DNA of 64,000 nucleotides from Lactarius indigo (GCA_025766275.1 JAFKAC010000009.1:868001-932000), one strand, 5' to 3'. Positions 47,740 to 58,529 are shown, numbered from the stretch's first letter. A program made the numbers and translations. The notes: generated by a model from the sequence alone, not told the origin.

Positions 47740-49548
47740 ATGAAACCCGCTGCGGGACCACCTTCACAGGAACACAGTATCGCACTTCCCTCCAAGAATC
47801 CCTTCGACACCGTACACGAATACGATCTGATGTCTCGTGGGAGATACTATGCCCTCGTCAAAGTCAGGAGCCACGCGCAAAACTTCGGAGATCCTCCTCT
47901 ATTGCACTTCGGAGATGAATTAAATGGTGATATCGTATTGTTTCGGGAGAACCTCAGTGATATGCGGAGCTTGGAGGTGGTGGTGAGTTGGTTTCCCAAT
48001 TACTAGGATCCAAATAAGACAAAGTATTTGCAGTTTCAGTTAGAATCTGACCCTGTCATCTCATCCTATGAGAGCAAGCAAACGCTCTTGCCCCAACAGG
48101 TCGACGAATCTGATATATCAGGCAGTCACTTTAATTGGCCCTTTGTTTTCAAACCCCCGCCCGCTCTATCCTCTACCGCGGCGTCAGGCCATGCTGACTC
48201 CTCCCTCTCACATCTTTCGCTTCGCGGCCATCGTAGCAGACCAAAAGTTCAACTAATAGTTACATTTCATCGCCGCGGGCGTCTCGCTCGCAATGTCGGG
48301 TATGTGCTATCTACCCCCTCTTCTAATAAGTGCCTTTTCACAGTAGACTTCTGCTCCAGATTGAGACAGCCAATCCATTATATTCCGCCTCCGGGTTCCG
48401 TACTGACTTCATCTCCCTCTCCGCTCTCGACAAAACTCCCGTCTAGTAGCTCGGGGGATGTTGGAGGCGCGGGAAAGCGCGGCTCAGTCTTCGGGAGAAA
48501 AGACTGATGGTATTATTGTAGCTACCTGTTGGAGGCGCGGGAAAGCGCGGCTGAGATACAATTAGTAAAGGTAGCATACAGAAAAGTTAAGTAAAGTACT
48601 GACCTCAGTCTTCGGGAGAAAGACTGAGGTGTCGCTACTAGCTACGATGTATATAAGTTCAACGAATGGAAAAATTTCTGTACTGAATCTATAGGGGTAT
48701 AGTCACTATAGTGGGCAGCGGTACTCGACTTGGTCGTTTCCGACCTTAGCCATGTCGGAGTTTCCCGACGCTTACTCATCGTGTGTGGCTGACACCGAGG
48801 GACTCCAACAGGGGAACCGCTTGGTCTTACCGTGGATTCGTCCTGGCTACAACAAAAATGCCCAAAGGTGGTTGTGTGGGGCATTGTATTTGGTCACCAC
48901 CAGGTTGACGTCGAATGCAAGGTAAGCATGAAAATACCAAATTTGGCCATCTCGGCTCACCTTATTGTTTCTAGTTGATTGTACCCGTAAGCTTTGCACT
49001 TCCCATGCTTATTTTGGGTCTTTGCTTATCTTCGATCATCCTAGGTTTCATACCCAGTGAGCGACCGCATCCCACTCCGTCTTGTCATGACATGTGTAAG
49101 CCGCGGAGCACTCGACCTGCTCGCCGTATCACATGCCATCGATGTACGGCTGCTCAAAGTCCTGGTTTTCGGAGGCAAGATAGAAAATGACCACCCCTTC
49201 ACACTAAGAAACCGCTCCTCGTATCACCATACGGATTGGGCTGCGAGAGCTCAGTGGGAAGTCAACGCCCACGCCTGGGCAGTTCCTCCAAGCGATGAAC
49301 ACCCCCTGGCCCGTTGGCGCATTAAGCTTAATGGAACGCCCCACCGAGTCCCAAACGTTGAGATAACCGAAAGCTTTGAACAAAGGCGCACGGGACTCAT
49401 GGTGCGCAGTTTTGAAGATCTGCCAACTGATTTTCTTATTCAGTACTTTGTTTCCCTCTTCCCGTTCCGTTCGTCGGATTTTCGCCCTGCGGGCGACCCG
49501 AACAAGGAGCTTTTCATAGCAAAACTTCCGATCACCAGAAAACGTTAA
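47740..49548 (+). pseudogene. Arrestin-like domain protein gene, middle probably damaged
   Basis: Arrestin-fold adaptors bind membrane proteins and ubiquitin ligases. Arrestin-type segments: ALVKVRSHAQNFGDPPLLHF and LSDMRSLEVV (exon ending 47982), FQLESDPVISSYESK and SGSHFNWPFVFKPP (48034-48299), LRQPIHYIPPPGS (48360 on), KVVVWGIVFGHHQVDVECK (ending 48921), a possible 12-nt exon 48975-48986, and a C-terminal exon 49045-49548 (SDRIPLRLVMTCVSRGALDL ...). A PPPY motif (about 47698) is upstream of the first in-frame ATG at 47740, so the true start may be further left. Between 48470 and 48640 a local duplication brings in a TGA (48505-48507), and I could not splice across to the 3' half. Broken is my best reading; an unusual intron is the alternative. 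Confidence 0.55.
48468..48627 (+). repeat. Local interleaved duplication inside the arrestin-like gene
   Basis: A 26-bp string starting TGTTGGAGGCGCGGG occurs at about 48469-48494 and again at 48527-48552. A second string, CTCAGTCTTCGGGAGAAA, occurs at 48483 and about 48604. The order is A-B-x-A-y-B, so the single ancestral A-B has been split and doubled, which interrupts the reading frame. Confidence 0.7.
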
Positions 49549-49988
49549 AATCGGTGGGCTACACGTCTTCCTCTGCAATCACATTGGGCACCACACACAT
49601 TCCCGTTTCGCGACACCGTGACACTACATTTCCACACTCTGCTTGTTTCATCTATCACTTAACTACTATGCAAAAATTCTGATACGTCGATACCTCTTTT
49701 ATGTGCTGCAATTATCATTCGGGGCTCTTACATGCGGACAATGTTCGGGATATCAAGTGGGATATGGTTCATTGGAAGTATATCGGTTATTAGTTAATAT
49801 GCTTGTAGTGCGTAGAACGGATTACCGGAAAAAAAAATAGCTGCATATGGTTTCGAGTTGGGCCAGGAACCAGGTCTGCAGCACTTGTAGTGGTTGGATT
49901 CCCCTTCCAACAAGTTGGATAGCCCGATTCAAAAAAAAAGTTGGATAGCTAGAGTCGCCGTATGCTTAGTCAGCTTGGAGTATTGGCC
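49549..49988. other. Intergenic, nothing recognised
   Basis: Downstream of the arrestin-like gene. AT-rich, with no coding signal. Confidence 0.5.
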
Positions 49989-50740
49989 ATGCGTCGTCGC
50001 TTCTACTTTGTTCCTTCTACTTCTCTACCCTCCCACCATGTTGGCGACACCCAGGACTCGAAAGACGATCCTAAAGTCAATCTAGACATCGAGAGTTCTC
50101 AAGTCGGCAAGCAAACCCCAGACGTGACTGTTTCAGGAGACCAAGGACTGTGGACGACGACGTCACATTGAGGGTCCCGGTGCTTCTACTTGTATCACGT
50201 TATGCGCCGCATTCTCCGTGTGCCCACTCTCCCCTCCTAACGTCATCAAGGGCAACAATGAACTCTCCGGCTTTAGCTTTGGCCCGTCCCAGTTCCAAAA
50301 CTTGCTCTACCTCGTGGGTTATGATCCAAGCCATTGATTGTTCTCTGCACCGTGTGGTACCGAAGGCGTGCTACCCTATCTGGGGCACGTTAGGAGCGGC
50401 GAGTCGTCATTTTCACTTGATCACCTCGAGAGATCTCATGATCATCCATTTTATGCAGTCCACTCTGCTTGTTCTCCCCATGAATGGGATTAGCTTTGCT
50501 ACCCAGGCCGTTTTGTTGTTGACGATTGGTGGATGGGCCGATTACGGAACATGGAGGTGGCAAGGATCTTGTACTAAACGCGAAGGGAGAGTCACAGTCG
50601 GACCGTATAGGCCGAACATCACTATTGTCTTCACGCTCTTGGCCGTCGGCGTCTCATTCGCATGACTTGGGGTCGAAGACCCATGAGAGTCACTTTGAAG
50701 TCGCTTTCGGTTTTTTCCTCTTGAAATCACTTTCTTTTCT
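49989..50740 (+). pseudogene. Atg22-like transporter pseudogene
   Basis: Atg22 is a vacuolar membrane protein of the major-facilitator fold that exports amino acids after autophagy. The relic shows an acidic N-terminal piece (DSKDDPKVNLDIESSQ), then GNNELSGFSFGPSQFQNLLY with VGYDPS (from about 50251), then NGISFATQAVLLLTIGGWAD with YGTWR, and after an intron (GTGGCA...TATAG) RPNITIVFTLLAVGVSFA. An in-frame TGA (50335-50337) follows DPSH. Another (50663-50665) stands where the family has Trp in the AWLGVEDP block. Frames shift between blocks. Only the first part of the usual 12-helix protein is left. Confidence 0.72.
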
Positions 50741-51193
50741 CTCCGGTCTTGGTCAGCAGAGACCCCGATATTCACAAAAAATGTGAGACTGCGTCCCTGA
50801 CATATACCTACAAGTCCGAGATCGGTCACCAAGGAATATGGGGAAGGCGACACCACGCACACGGAAAAGTTACTGTATTTGTTATTTTGGACGCACAGCG
50901 TGAGCATTCAGGAACTTCAAGTAGCCACGTGATCCTCAGTAAAAAAGGAAAAACCGGAATTAGTCATCGGCAGTCCGGGGTTGTCAGCCGTGGGTCACTG
51001 TGGGTCAATTCGAGTCGAGCCGAGACTGCCGGGAGTCGAAATTAGTCAAAAATTTTGCAAAGTCCGGCCAAGCCGTATGAAAGTCATTTAGTAGTTGGAT
51101 CTAGTCACCAGAAAACTAGCAATAGTTACAGCAGGGCACGTCGACATGAGCTGACTGAAATTATCTTTTTCTTACATAATGAAACTCGGTAAT
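50741..51193. other. Intergenic, nothing recognised
   Basis: Unique sequence before the LTR element. The last five bases (GTAAT) are its left target-site duplication. Confidence 0.55.
51189..51193. repeat. Target-site duplication GTAAT, left
   Basis: GTAAT directly before the 5' LTR, matched by GTAAT at 59041-59045. Five bp is the usual size for Ty3/gypsy integrases. Confidence 0.9.
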
Positions 51194-51704
51194 TGTTACG
51201 TTTCGATCCATACCCTTACCGTACCGGTTGCGATTACGGCGGTAAGGTATATTAGTCGCGGACTTACTTACGGTGATACGGTAGTCGATAGGAGATTGTG
51301 CACGATAGCTGACTGAGCGGTACCTGGATGACTCGATACTAGTACAGGTACTAGTAGTTTTGAGGTGTTTCTGCGATACGTAGGACGCTACGCTACTGTG
51401 ACTCATAGCAGCGCTTCTAAGCCTGCTCGACTTGTATTTATAGTGCCCAGGAAAGACCAAGATACGCCATCTTGGTCTTCTTGAATCGTCACTTGTTTTC
51501 CTCTCTTTCTCTCTGTCTGCTTTCTTCTCTATTCGCCGTCTCCTTCAAGAAGTGCACTGTCGAGTGTTCACCATCACTTACGCTTGGACCTTCGTGTCTT
51601 CAAGAACATCCGTCACGCCTGGACCTCCGTGTCTTCAGAGTCTACGCTAAGTTGTTACCGCCTCTATAGAGCTCACGTCGAGCTAACGTCGTGACGACGT
51701 TACA
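51194..51704 (+). repeat. 5' LTR of the Ty3/gypsy element
   Basis: 511 bp, TG...CA ends (TGTTACG...GTTACA). Differs from the 3' LTR at only two sites that I found. Contains a TATA-like TATTTATA (51435-51442). About 34 bp downstream an inverted repeat (51453-51479, 11-bp arms) spans the likely transcription start at ATCTTGGTCTT (51469). The 3' end holds a near-palindrome AACGTCGTGACGACGTT. Confidence 0.93.
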
Positions 51705-51706
51705 TT

Positions 51707-51717
51707 AAGACCAAGAT
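51707..51717 (+). other. Primer-binding site, predicted self-primed
   Basis: AAGACCAAGAT starts two bases after the 5' LTR. It is the exact reverse complement of ATCTTGGTCTT (51469-51479), the predicted first 11 nt of the element RNA, so the RNA could fold back and prime itself as in Tf1. I did not compare it with tRNA 3' ends, so tRNA priming is not excluded. Confidence 0.7.
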
Positions 51718-51723
51718 CCCACC

Positions 51724-52179
51724 GTGGCCGTAACAACAAGAGACCAGTGGACGAGCTTCCGTCCATATTCGCTCCCAAGAAGAGGAGAACGTAACGTCCC
51801 CACGCGCTTTCTACAAGCCGCTAGTTGGAGGGAAAGACAAGAGGAAACCGGATATTTTGTGGAGTTCAACGGACCTAGTAGGTTCCGACCAGTTGAGTTC
51901 AACTTCGACCACTTGTGTTGGACGGAGGTTGCGTGGAATCCCATAGATTCCCAGTGGGACGTCATACGACCAGCAGGACCTAGATACCAGTGCGATATCG
52001 ACGCCCGAGAACTCAACAGCCGAGCAGATTGGGGCCCTATCGACGGGCAAGTACGGGAACACTCTACTGGAGAAGTGATATCAGAAGAAGAGGAACAAAG
52101 CCAAGGCGAGAGTGAAGGACGAGAGCCAAGTCAAACAGAAACTAGCGGAGGAGCAATACAAGATCTCCTCATCGAATGA
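51724..52179 (+). CDS. Open frame upstream of gag, in gag phase
   Basis: 151 codons with no ATG (a GTG is at 51724), reading for example TTRDQWTSFRPYSLPRRGER and GPSRFRPVEFNFDHLCWTEV, with an acidic Glu/Gln-rich end. It is in the same phase as gag. After its TGA (52177-52179) the phase stays open to the gag ATG at 52237. It may be an N-terminal part of Gag cut off by a CGA-to-TGA change, or a separate product started at a non-AUG codon. I do not recognise the sequence. Confidence 0.5.
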   Translation: MAVTTRDQWTSFRPYSLPRRGERNVPTRFLQAASWRERQEETGYFVEFNGPSRFRPVEFNFDHLCWTEVAWNPIDSQWDVIRPAGPRYQCDIDARELNSRADWGPIDGQVREHSTGEVISEEEEQSQGESEGREPSQTETSGGAIQDLLIE

Positions 52180-52236
52180 GCTGAGTCCGCGCACATTACC
52201 GAACCAGAGCCAATTCACATCCGATCACCAGCCATC

Positions 52237-53790
52237 ATGGCAACAATAACAAGAGCAATGGAAGAAGTTGCAATAGAAGAAGCACGCGCGATACGAGAAG
52301 AAGCACGAGAAATTCTCATGCCCATCAACCCCGAAACCGGTGTACGAATGACTGCAGACGACGCAGCCATCTTCCGAGCGATAGGGTCAGATCGAGGAGA
52401 CCCCCCATCCGGACGACGGCCTGCATTAGACCTCCCACCAGGAATGGGAGGACCGGGCGAAGACCCGCCACCGCCACCAGGAGGAGGCATCCCGTTTGAC
52501 CTACGAAGAACTGAACCACCAAGAATGCCACCCGCGGGACCGCCAGGAGGCGGAGGAGGCGACGGCGGAGGAGAAGGAGGTGGTGGAGGTGCCAGAGGAG
52601 GAGGACATCATAACGAAAAACTAACCGGCGAGCCACCTTCCATTTTTGACGGAGACAGACTCAAAGTAGACCAATTCCTAACGCAGTGGCATGTCTACTG
52701 GGGCATGAATTTAGATGCCCCTATCATGCGCAACGACTACAGAAGATGCCTTCTGTTTCTTTCCTACATCAAAGGCGGAGCCGTCAGCGAATGGGTTCTA
52801 TCCTTCCTGAACTGGCTCAACCGGCAAATACAACAAGGAATAAGTCCCTACACTCGCGACTTATGGAACGCCGTTGCCGATGGATTCAGCCAGAGGTTCG
52901 AAAACACGCTGGAAAGGGAACAAGCCCAAGCGATACTACGGAAGGGGTACAAAATGACGGGAGAAGACATTGACAAGTACGTCAATGACTTTGAACAGCT
53001 CGCACGGAAAGCTCACTATCGCCTCAATGAACCCCAAACCATCGACCTCTTTACGTCGGGTCTACCCAAGGAACTGTTCAAGAACGCGTTCCAGTTCGAC
53101 GACCCCGTCACGTTCGACGACTGGAAAAGGGCCGTCCTCAAGCGGCAGAAGAACTATATCCACCTCAAGGCGCGACTCAACGAATACAAAAATACGACAA
53201 CGCAACCAAAGAAGCAGGGCGGCAATGCGGGATGGACACTCCCGCAGAACCTGCCGCAAACTAACCCGTGGGTGATGGACACCTCGGCTGACCGTGCAAA
53301 AGTCAGGCTCGCGGGGTCCGAAGACATCGATTTCAACAAACTGCCACACCGCGACTGGCCTACACCACCGTTCCCGCCGAGAGGAGGACCGGGAGCTAGA
53401 GGACGAGGGAGAGGAGGATCTCGAAGGGACTTAAGGAATGTCCTTTGCTATAACTGTCACGCTCCCGGCCACCTCTCACGAAATTGCCCATATCCACGTG
53501 CGCAGCAGCAGTGGCAGGCTGCCCCATCCAGTAGCCGCATGACCGAAACCACGGAATACCCTCAAGGACCCGTCTCACAGTACGCACCGTCGCAGTACGC
53601 GCCGTCGCTGCCCGGATACATGTCACCGGTGCCAAGCATAACGCCCGCACCTCAAATCAATGCGGCAAGCACAAAAACAGCGGGAGAACAGGCCAAGGAA
53701 TGGCTCACACAGGTGGCCAATAGTACGGATGAAGTAAAAGATCTTATACTCCAAGATCTATGGGGAAAAGAGGGTTTTCGGGACGCCTGA
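52237..53790 (+). CDS. gag: Gag polyprotein
   Basis: Structural protein forming the virus-like particle. 517 residues. The N-terminal third is Pro/Gly-rich. The capsid-like core follows (DRLKVDQFLTQWHVYWGMNL; ISPYTRDLWNAVADGFSQRF; EDIDKYVNDFEQLARKAHYR). Then come an Arg/Gly-rich stretch and a CCHC zinc knuckle, CYNCHAPGHLSRNC, at residues 404-417. The end overlaps pol by 31 nt in the minus-one frame, with a slippery heptamer at 53763-53769. Confidence 0.93.
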   Translation: MATITRAMEEVAIEEARAIREEAREILMPINPETGVRMTADDAAIFRAIGSDRGDPPSGRRPALDLPPGMGGPGEDPPPPPGGGIPFDLRRTEPPRMPPAGPPGGGGGDGGGEGGGGGARGGGHHNEKLTGEPPSIFDGDRLKVDQFLTQWHVYWGMNLDAPIMRNDYRRCLLFLSYIKGGAVSEWVLSFLNWLNRQIQQGISPYTRDLWNAVADGFSQRFENTLEREQAQAILRKGYKMTGEDIDKYVNDFEQLARKAHYRLNEPQTIDLFTSGLPKELFKNAFQFDDPVTFDDWKRAVLKRQKNYIHLKARLNEYKNTTTQPKKQGGNAGWTLPQNLPQTNPWVMDTSADRAKVRLAGSEDIDFNKLPHRDWPTPPFPPRGGPGARGRGRGGSRRDLRNVLCYNCHAPGHLSRNCPYPRAQQQWQAAPSSSRMTETTEYPQGPVSQYAPSQYAPSLPGYMSPVPSITPAPQINAASTKTAGEQAKEWLTQVANSTDEVKDLILQDLWGKEGFRDA

Positions 53791-56700
53791 ACCCGTCAGT
53801 CTGGGTGAGGGCTCTTCAATGTAATTCTGTAATTGTGACAACGCGCTACCGATCTATGCGAATTCCAGTAACTGTCCGTACAAATTACCAAACGACTGAA
53901 ACAAATGCGCTGGTCGACTCTGGCGCAACCGACAACTTCATCCGACCCAGCTTGGCAAAACGAGCTGGTATCCAGGCACAACCACTGAGTACGCCTCGCA
54001 AGATATGGAATATAGACAACACGGAAAATAAAGCTGGGTTAATCACTCATTATGTTAACCTAGAAGTGAAAACACGGGGACAGATAAAGCAAATGACCTT
54101 TCTGATCACCGACCTTGGAAGCGAAGATATGGTGCTAGGCTATCCATGGCTGAGCGCATTCGAACCGACAATCAACTGGGCCACTGCCACCCTGCACCCC
54201 GACATGCAGCCAATAATGTTAGCAACTACCGAAGCACTGCTATCAACGACGACCATTCGGGCCCTCATTGTGGCCAAAAAAGAAGACATTGTACGAGGAC
54301 TAGAGGAAGAGACGTTCGCTAGAGCCACCACCTCGACGGAGTTGGCCATACAAGCAAAACAACAACAAACGGCAGCAGTGCTCCCACAGGAATACGCAAT
54401 GTTTACCAGACTTTTCAACGAGCAAGCCTCGCACCGCTTCCCCCCGGCGAGGCCGTGGGATCATGCAATAGACTTCAAACCATCCGCGCCGGCCGCCATC
54501 GACTGCAAGATCTACCCTATGACCCAAAAAGAAGAGGGTGAGCTCAAAGAGTTTCTGGAGGAAAAACTGAAGCAAGGGTATTTGCGCCCCTCTATCTCTC
54601 TGTACGCATCTTCCTTCTTCTTCATTAAAAAGAAGGACGGAAAACTACGCCCGGTACAGGACTACCGGGTCATCAACTCCCACACCATTCGGAATCAATA
54701 CCCGCTACCGTTAATACAGGACCTCATCCTTGACCTCAGCAATGCCCACGTCTATACGAAACTCGATATCCGATGGGGCTACAATAACATACGTATTCGC
54801 GACGGCGACCAGGAAAAGGCAGCGTTCAAAACTAAATTCGGCCTCTTCGAACCCACGGTCATGTTCTTCGGGCTCACTAACTCCCCCGCCACCTTCCAAG
54901 CCATGATGAACCACATCTATCGCGACACCATAGCAAAGCACGAACGATTGGGCACTACCATACGCGTCTACATGGACGATATTGGTATCGCCACTCACTT
55001 TGATCACGATCTAGCGGCCCATATAGACGCCGTCCGCGATGTTTTACGCGTCGCGGAGGAACACGACCTCTACTTCAAGCTCGAGAAGTGCCTGTTCCAT
55101 CAACCGCGGATGGATTACCTGGGGGTAATCCTTGAAAGGGGGGTAACCCGAATGGACCCTGTAAAAGTTCAAGGAATCAAGGACTGGCCAACACCAACAA
55201 AAGTCAAAGACGTCCGTTCTTTCCTTGGCTTCTGTAACTTTTACAGACTCTTTATCCGCGGTTTCGCAACTCACGCTAAGCCACTCACTAAACTGACACG
55301 GAAGGACGAAGAATGGCGGTGGACTGAAGAAGAAGAAAAGGCGTTTAACACCCTAAAACGACTCGTGACGGAGGAACCGGTGCTAGCACACCCCATCCTT
55401 CAAGATCCATTCGAATTGGAAGTAGACGCTTCGGGCTATGCGGTGGGAGCCATATTACTGCAAAAGAAATCTGATGGCAAGCGACATCCCATAGGTTACT
55501 ACTCGGCGACGCTTTCCGAAGCCGAAAGAAACTATGACATCTATGACCTGGAGCTGCTCGCAATAGTCAAGGCCCTACGGAACTGGCGACCACTCCTCGC
55601 AGGTGCCCCCCACAAGATTAAAATCTATTCGGACCATCTGAACCTACAATACTGGAAGTCACCACAGAAGATTAGTAGACAAGTCGCCAGGGAAGTACTC
55701 GAGCTTTCTGAATACGACTTCGAGATTCATCACATTAAGGGAAAGAACAACGGATGGGCAGACGCACTGTCAAGACGACCGGACTACGACCAAGGCATCG
55801 AGGACAACAGCGAAGTAGTGGTCCTACCCCCCGAAGTCTTTGTACGAACCCTTAACACCGCACGCACCTTCATCGCCAACCCAAATCTACTACAACCACG
55901 CCACCAACAAGACGAAGAAGTGATCAAGATATGGGTCGACCCTTATCGCCTTAAGAAAATACAAGGAGAATGGTACAAGGACGGCAGGTTCGTAATCACA
56001 GGACCAGCGTCGACTCAACGAGTACTAATACACGACCATCACGACTTGCCAATACATGGCCATCCGGGAATCGCGAAAACTCAACGCATCCTGGAGAGAC
56101 ACTACTGGTGGCCGCGACTCCGAAGAGACGTATACGAGTACGTGCAAGGCTGCGCAGAATGCCAAAGAAATAAAGTCAATACGAGGCCCATATGAGCCGC
56201 GCTGCATCCCATCACACCAATACTAGAAGCCATGCCGTTCCACACGGTGGCGGTGGACTTCATCACCAAACTCCCTGTTTCCAAGGGGTACGACAGTATA
56301 CTAACTGTCACAGACCACGATTGCAGCAAGGCCTCCATCTTTATCCCATGCCGAGAAGAAATCACCGCAGAAGAAACGGCGACTCTGTATGTCGCACAAG
56401 TGTTCAAACGCTTCGGATTGCCGCGCAAGATAATAAGCGACCGCGACCCACGTTTCACGTCCAAATTTACTAGGGAAGTATGCCGCATTCTGGGGATTCA
56501 ACAGAACATATCAACCGCATACCATCCACGTACTGATGGACAGTCCGAACGAACTAACCAGTGGCTGGAACAATACCTACGCTTCTGGGTAAATGAGCGG
56601 CAAGACAACTGGGCAGCTTATCTACCAATCGCCGAATTCGCGCACAACAACTGGCCACATGAACACACTAAAGAATCGCCGTTCCAACTTCTGATGGGGT

Positions 56701-58088
56701 ATAACCCACAAGCGGACTGGACGGATAAGCCATCTCCAATTCCCCTCGCGACCGCGCGACTGACACAGCTAAAAGAAGCTAGAGACGACGCCCAACGCCT
56801 TATAAGGAAGGCGCAAGAGTCATGGGTACGCAACAAAGATACGCCCAAGTTCAACATCAACGATCTCGTGTGGCTCGAGGGCAGACATCTTCGAACCAAT
56901 CAGCCCACGGCAAAATTAGCGGCGCGACACCACGGACCCTTTCGGGTGGTACAGGTGATGTCCCCTTACAACTATCGATTGGAACTTCCCACGCAGTGGA
57001 GCATCCACCCAGTGTTTCACATCGATCTTCTCACACCGTACAAGCAAACTTCCTTGCACGGAGAAAACTTCACACGACCGCCGCCCGAACTGATAGATGG
57101 AGAAGAGGAATACGAAGTCGAGGCCATTCTAGACACTCGGCACTTCGGCAGGGGAAGACGCCTTCAATACTTGATCAAATGGAAGGGGTACCCAGACTCG
57201 GAGAACCAGTGGGTCAGCAAAGACGACGTCTTTGCGCCGGAAGCGCTTCGCCTGTATCAGGAAGCGCAAACCCATGGTAGAAGGGATAAAGTGGGAGTCG
57301 CTCGGACAGAGGACAGTCATCCCCTCTTCCTTCGCTCAGCCACTACTCTCATGCCCACTTCCCCACTGCGACATGTCACACAGGCGCAACTCCTTGACTC
57401 CCTCGCAGAAGACGCCCGCGCCCTTTTGGCGGAGGACGACGACACCGAAGTTCCCAACACTCAACTCACGCCATGGACACCTCTTACACCAGCAGAGGGG
57501 CCCATCACCGCACAAGAATGGATCAATGTCGTCACCCGATTCCCAGACCCGACGACCACCCCCGACGACGACCGAGCCGTCGTCCACGTCTTCCGAAACG
57601 ATCGCGGCGAGCGTGAACCCATCGCCGCTATCCCCCCAAGCGACGACCTCATCGGCGTTCGCGGAGTTTTCCCGAGCAATGACCAGCGTTCAAGCGCTGA
57701 TGGAATACGAGTTGGAGGGTTGGAAGAGGGTAGCGGCAGCATGGCAGAAGGAGCAGCTGGACTCAGCAGCGGCCCGACTGAGGGAGATGCGCGAGCGGCG
57801 GCAGCGATGGCGGCAGCTGAGGCTGGCCATGACGACGAAGATTATTACCCGGCGAGACACCCCTTCCTTCGAACGAAACGCGACCCTGATAATCCCCTCA
57901 TCACACCCTGGCTCGTCTACTCCGACGGGTCCCCCATGTATCGAGGACGTGTGCGCGTGCCTGGTGCCGCCGATCACGTCCGTTCACCGCCGCCGAGGAC
58001 CCCGCGCATGTCATTGCGCCTGAAGGGTTCCGGGCGAACCGACGACCCCATCACATTCGATACCCCATCACCGGGCCCGACGGAGTAG
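53760..58088 (+). CDS. pol: Pol polyprotein with one in-frame stop
   Basis: Enzymes for replication and integration, made by minus-one frameshift from gag. Protease: ALVDSGATDNFI (about residue 50). Reverse transcriptase: FFIKKKDGKLRPVQDYRVIN and YMDDIGIA (about 404). RNase H: LEVDASGYAVGAILLQ. Integrase zinc site: HGHPGIAKT ... CAECQRNK. Integrase catalytic triad: VAVDFITKLP, SDRDPRF and DGQSERTNQ. Chromodomain: YEVEAILDTRHFGRGRRLQY followed by LIKWKGYPDSENQWV. A long Pro/Asp-rich tail ends at 58088. A TGA (56193-56195) lies between integrase zinc site and core; the frame is the same on both sides, so this is a single point change (likely CGA to TGA), not a frameshift. This copy should make only a truncated Pol lacking the integrase core unless the stop is read through. 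Confidence 0.93.
53763..53769 (+). promoter_or_regulatory. Predicted minus-one ribosomal frameshift site
   Basis: GGGAAAA in the gag phase reads G GGA AAA, a canonical X XXY YYZ heptamer, 19 bases before the gag stop codon (53788-53790). A shift of minus one enters the pol frame directly. No stimulatory structure was tested. Confidence 0.7.
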
Positions 58089-58514
58089 AGAGGGACGCGT
58101 CACACGTCCAGATCATCGGAGGGGCGGACCCTCTCATATTGGGGGTTATACCGGGCTCGCCACACGTCTACGGTAAGCCTCTCTACGCCGAGCCTCACGT
58201 ATCCGCGGCGCTTCGCCCCACGTACCCGCACGAAGACCTCGTTGTCTTCGAGGCGGACAAGATTACCGACCGCGCACTCAATCGCATCAACGATGAGTCG
58301 CTCACCGCGGAGGTTACGCGTTTCCGCGCGGCCAGCTACGAGCTGGATCGACTTCGGGCGAGGGTGAGTCAACTCCGCGCAATGATCGAGTGCGCACAAG
58401 ACGATCGGCGCGACGCGATCTACCGCTTGGAGCGCGCCACCGCGTTAGAGCGCATTGCCGATGAACAGCGCGATTGGCCGGCCCGCGACTTTCGGTGAGC
58501 CAGGAGTCTCACGC
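58089..58514 (+). other. Open stretch between pol stop and purine tract
   Basis: A 119-codon frame (58139-58498, GTG or later start) reads like protein rich in Arg and Asp (ARVSQLRAMIECAQDDRRDA, then YRLERATALERIADEQRDW), with coiled-coil character. It could be a small third product or a former pol tail. No envelope-like features: no signal peptide or membrane segment. Confidence 0.4.
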
Positions 58515-58529
58515 TAGAAGAGGAGGTGA
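58515..58529 (+). other. Polypurine tract
   Basis: Purine-rich run (AGAAGAGGAGGTGA) directly before the 3' LTR, the expected primer site for plus-strand DNA. Confidence 0.8.

Noticed and set aside
48690..48790. tRNA-like stem near the arrestin-like gene
   Set aside because: No convincing B-box or cloverleaf. No tRNA, rRNA or CRISPR array was found anywhere in the window.
57232..58023. 263-codon plus-strand frame inside pol
   Set aside because: Alternative frame of the Pro/Asp-rich pol tail; the pol frame is continuous.
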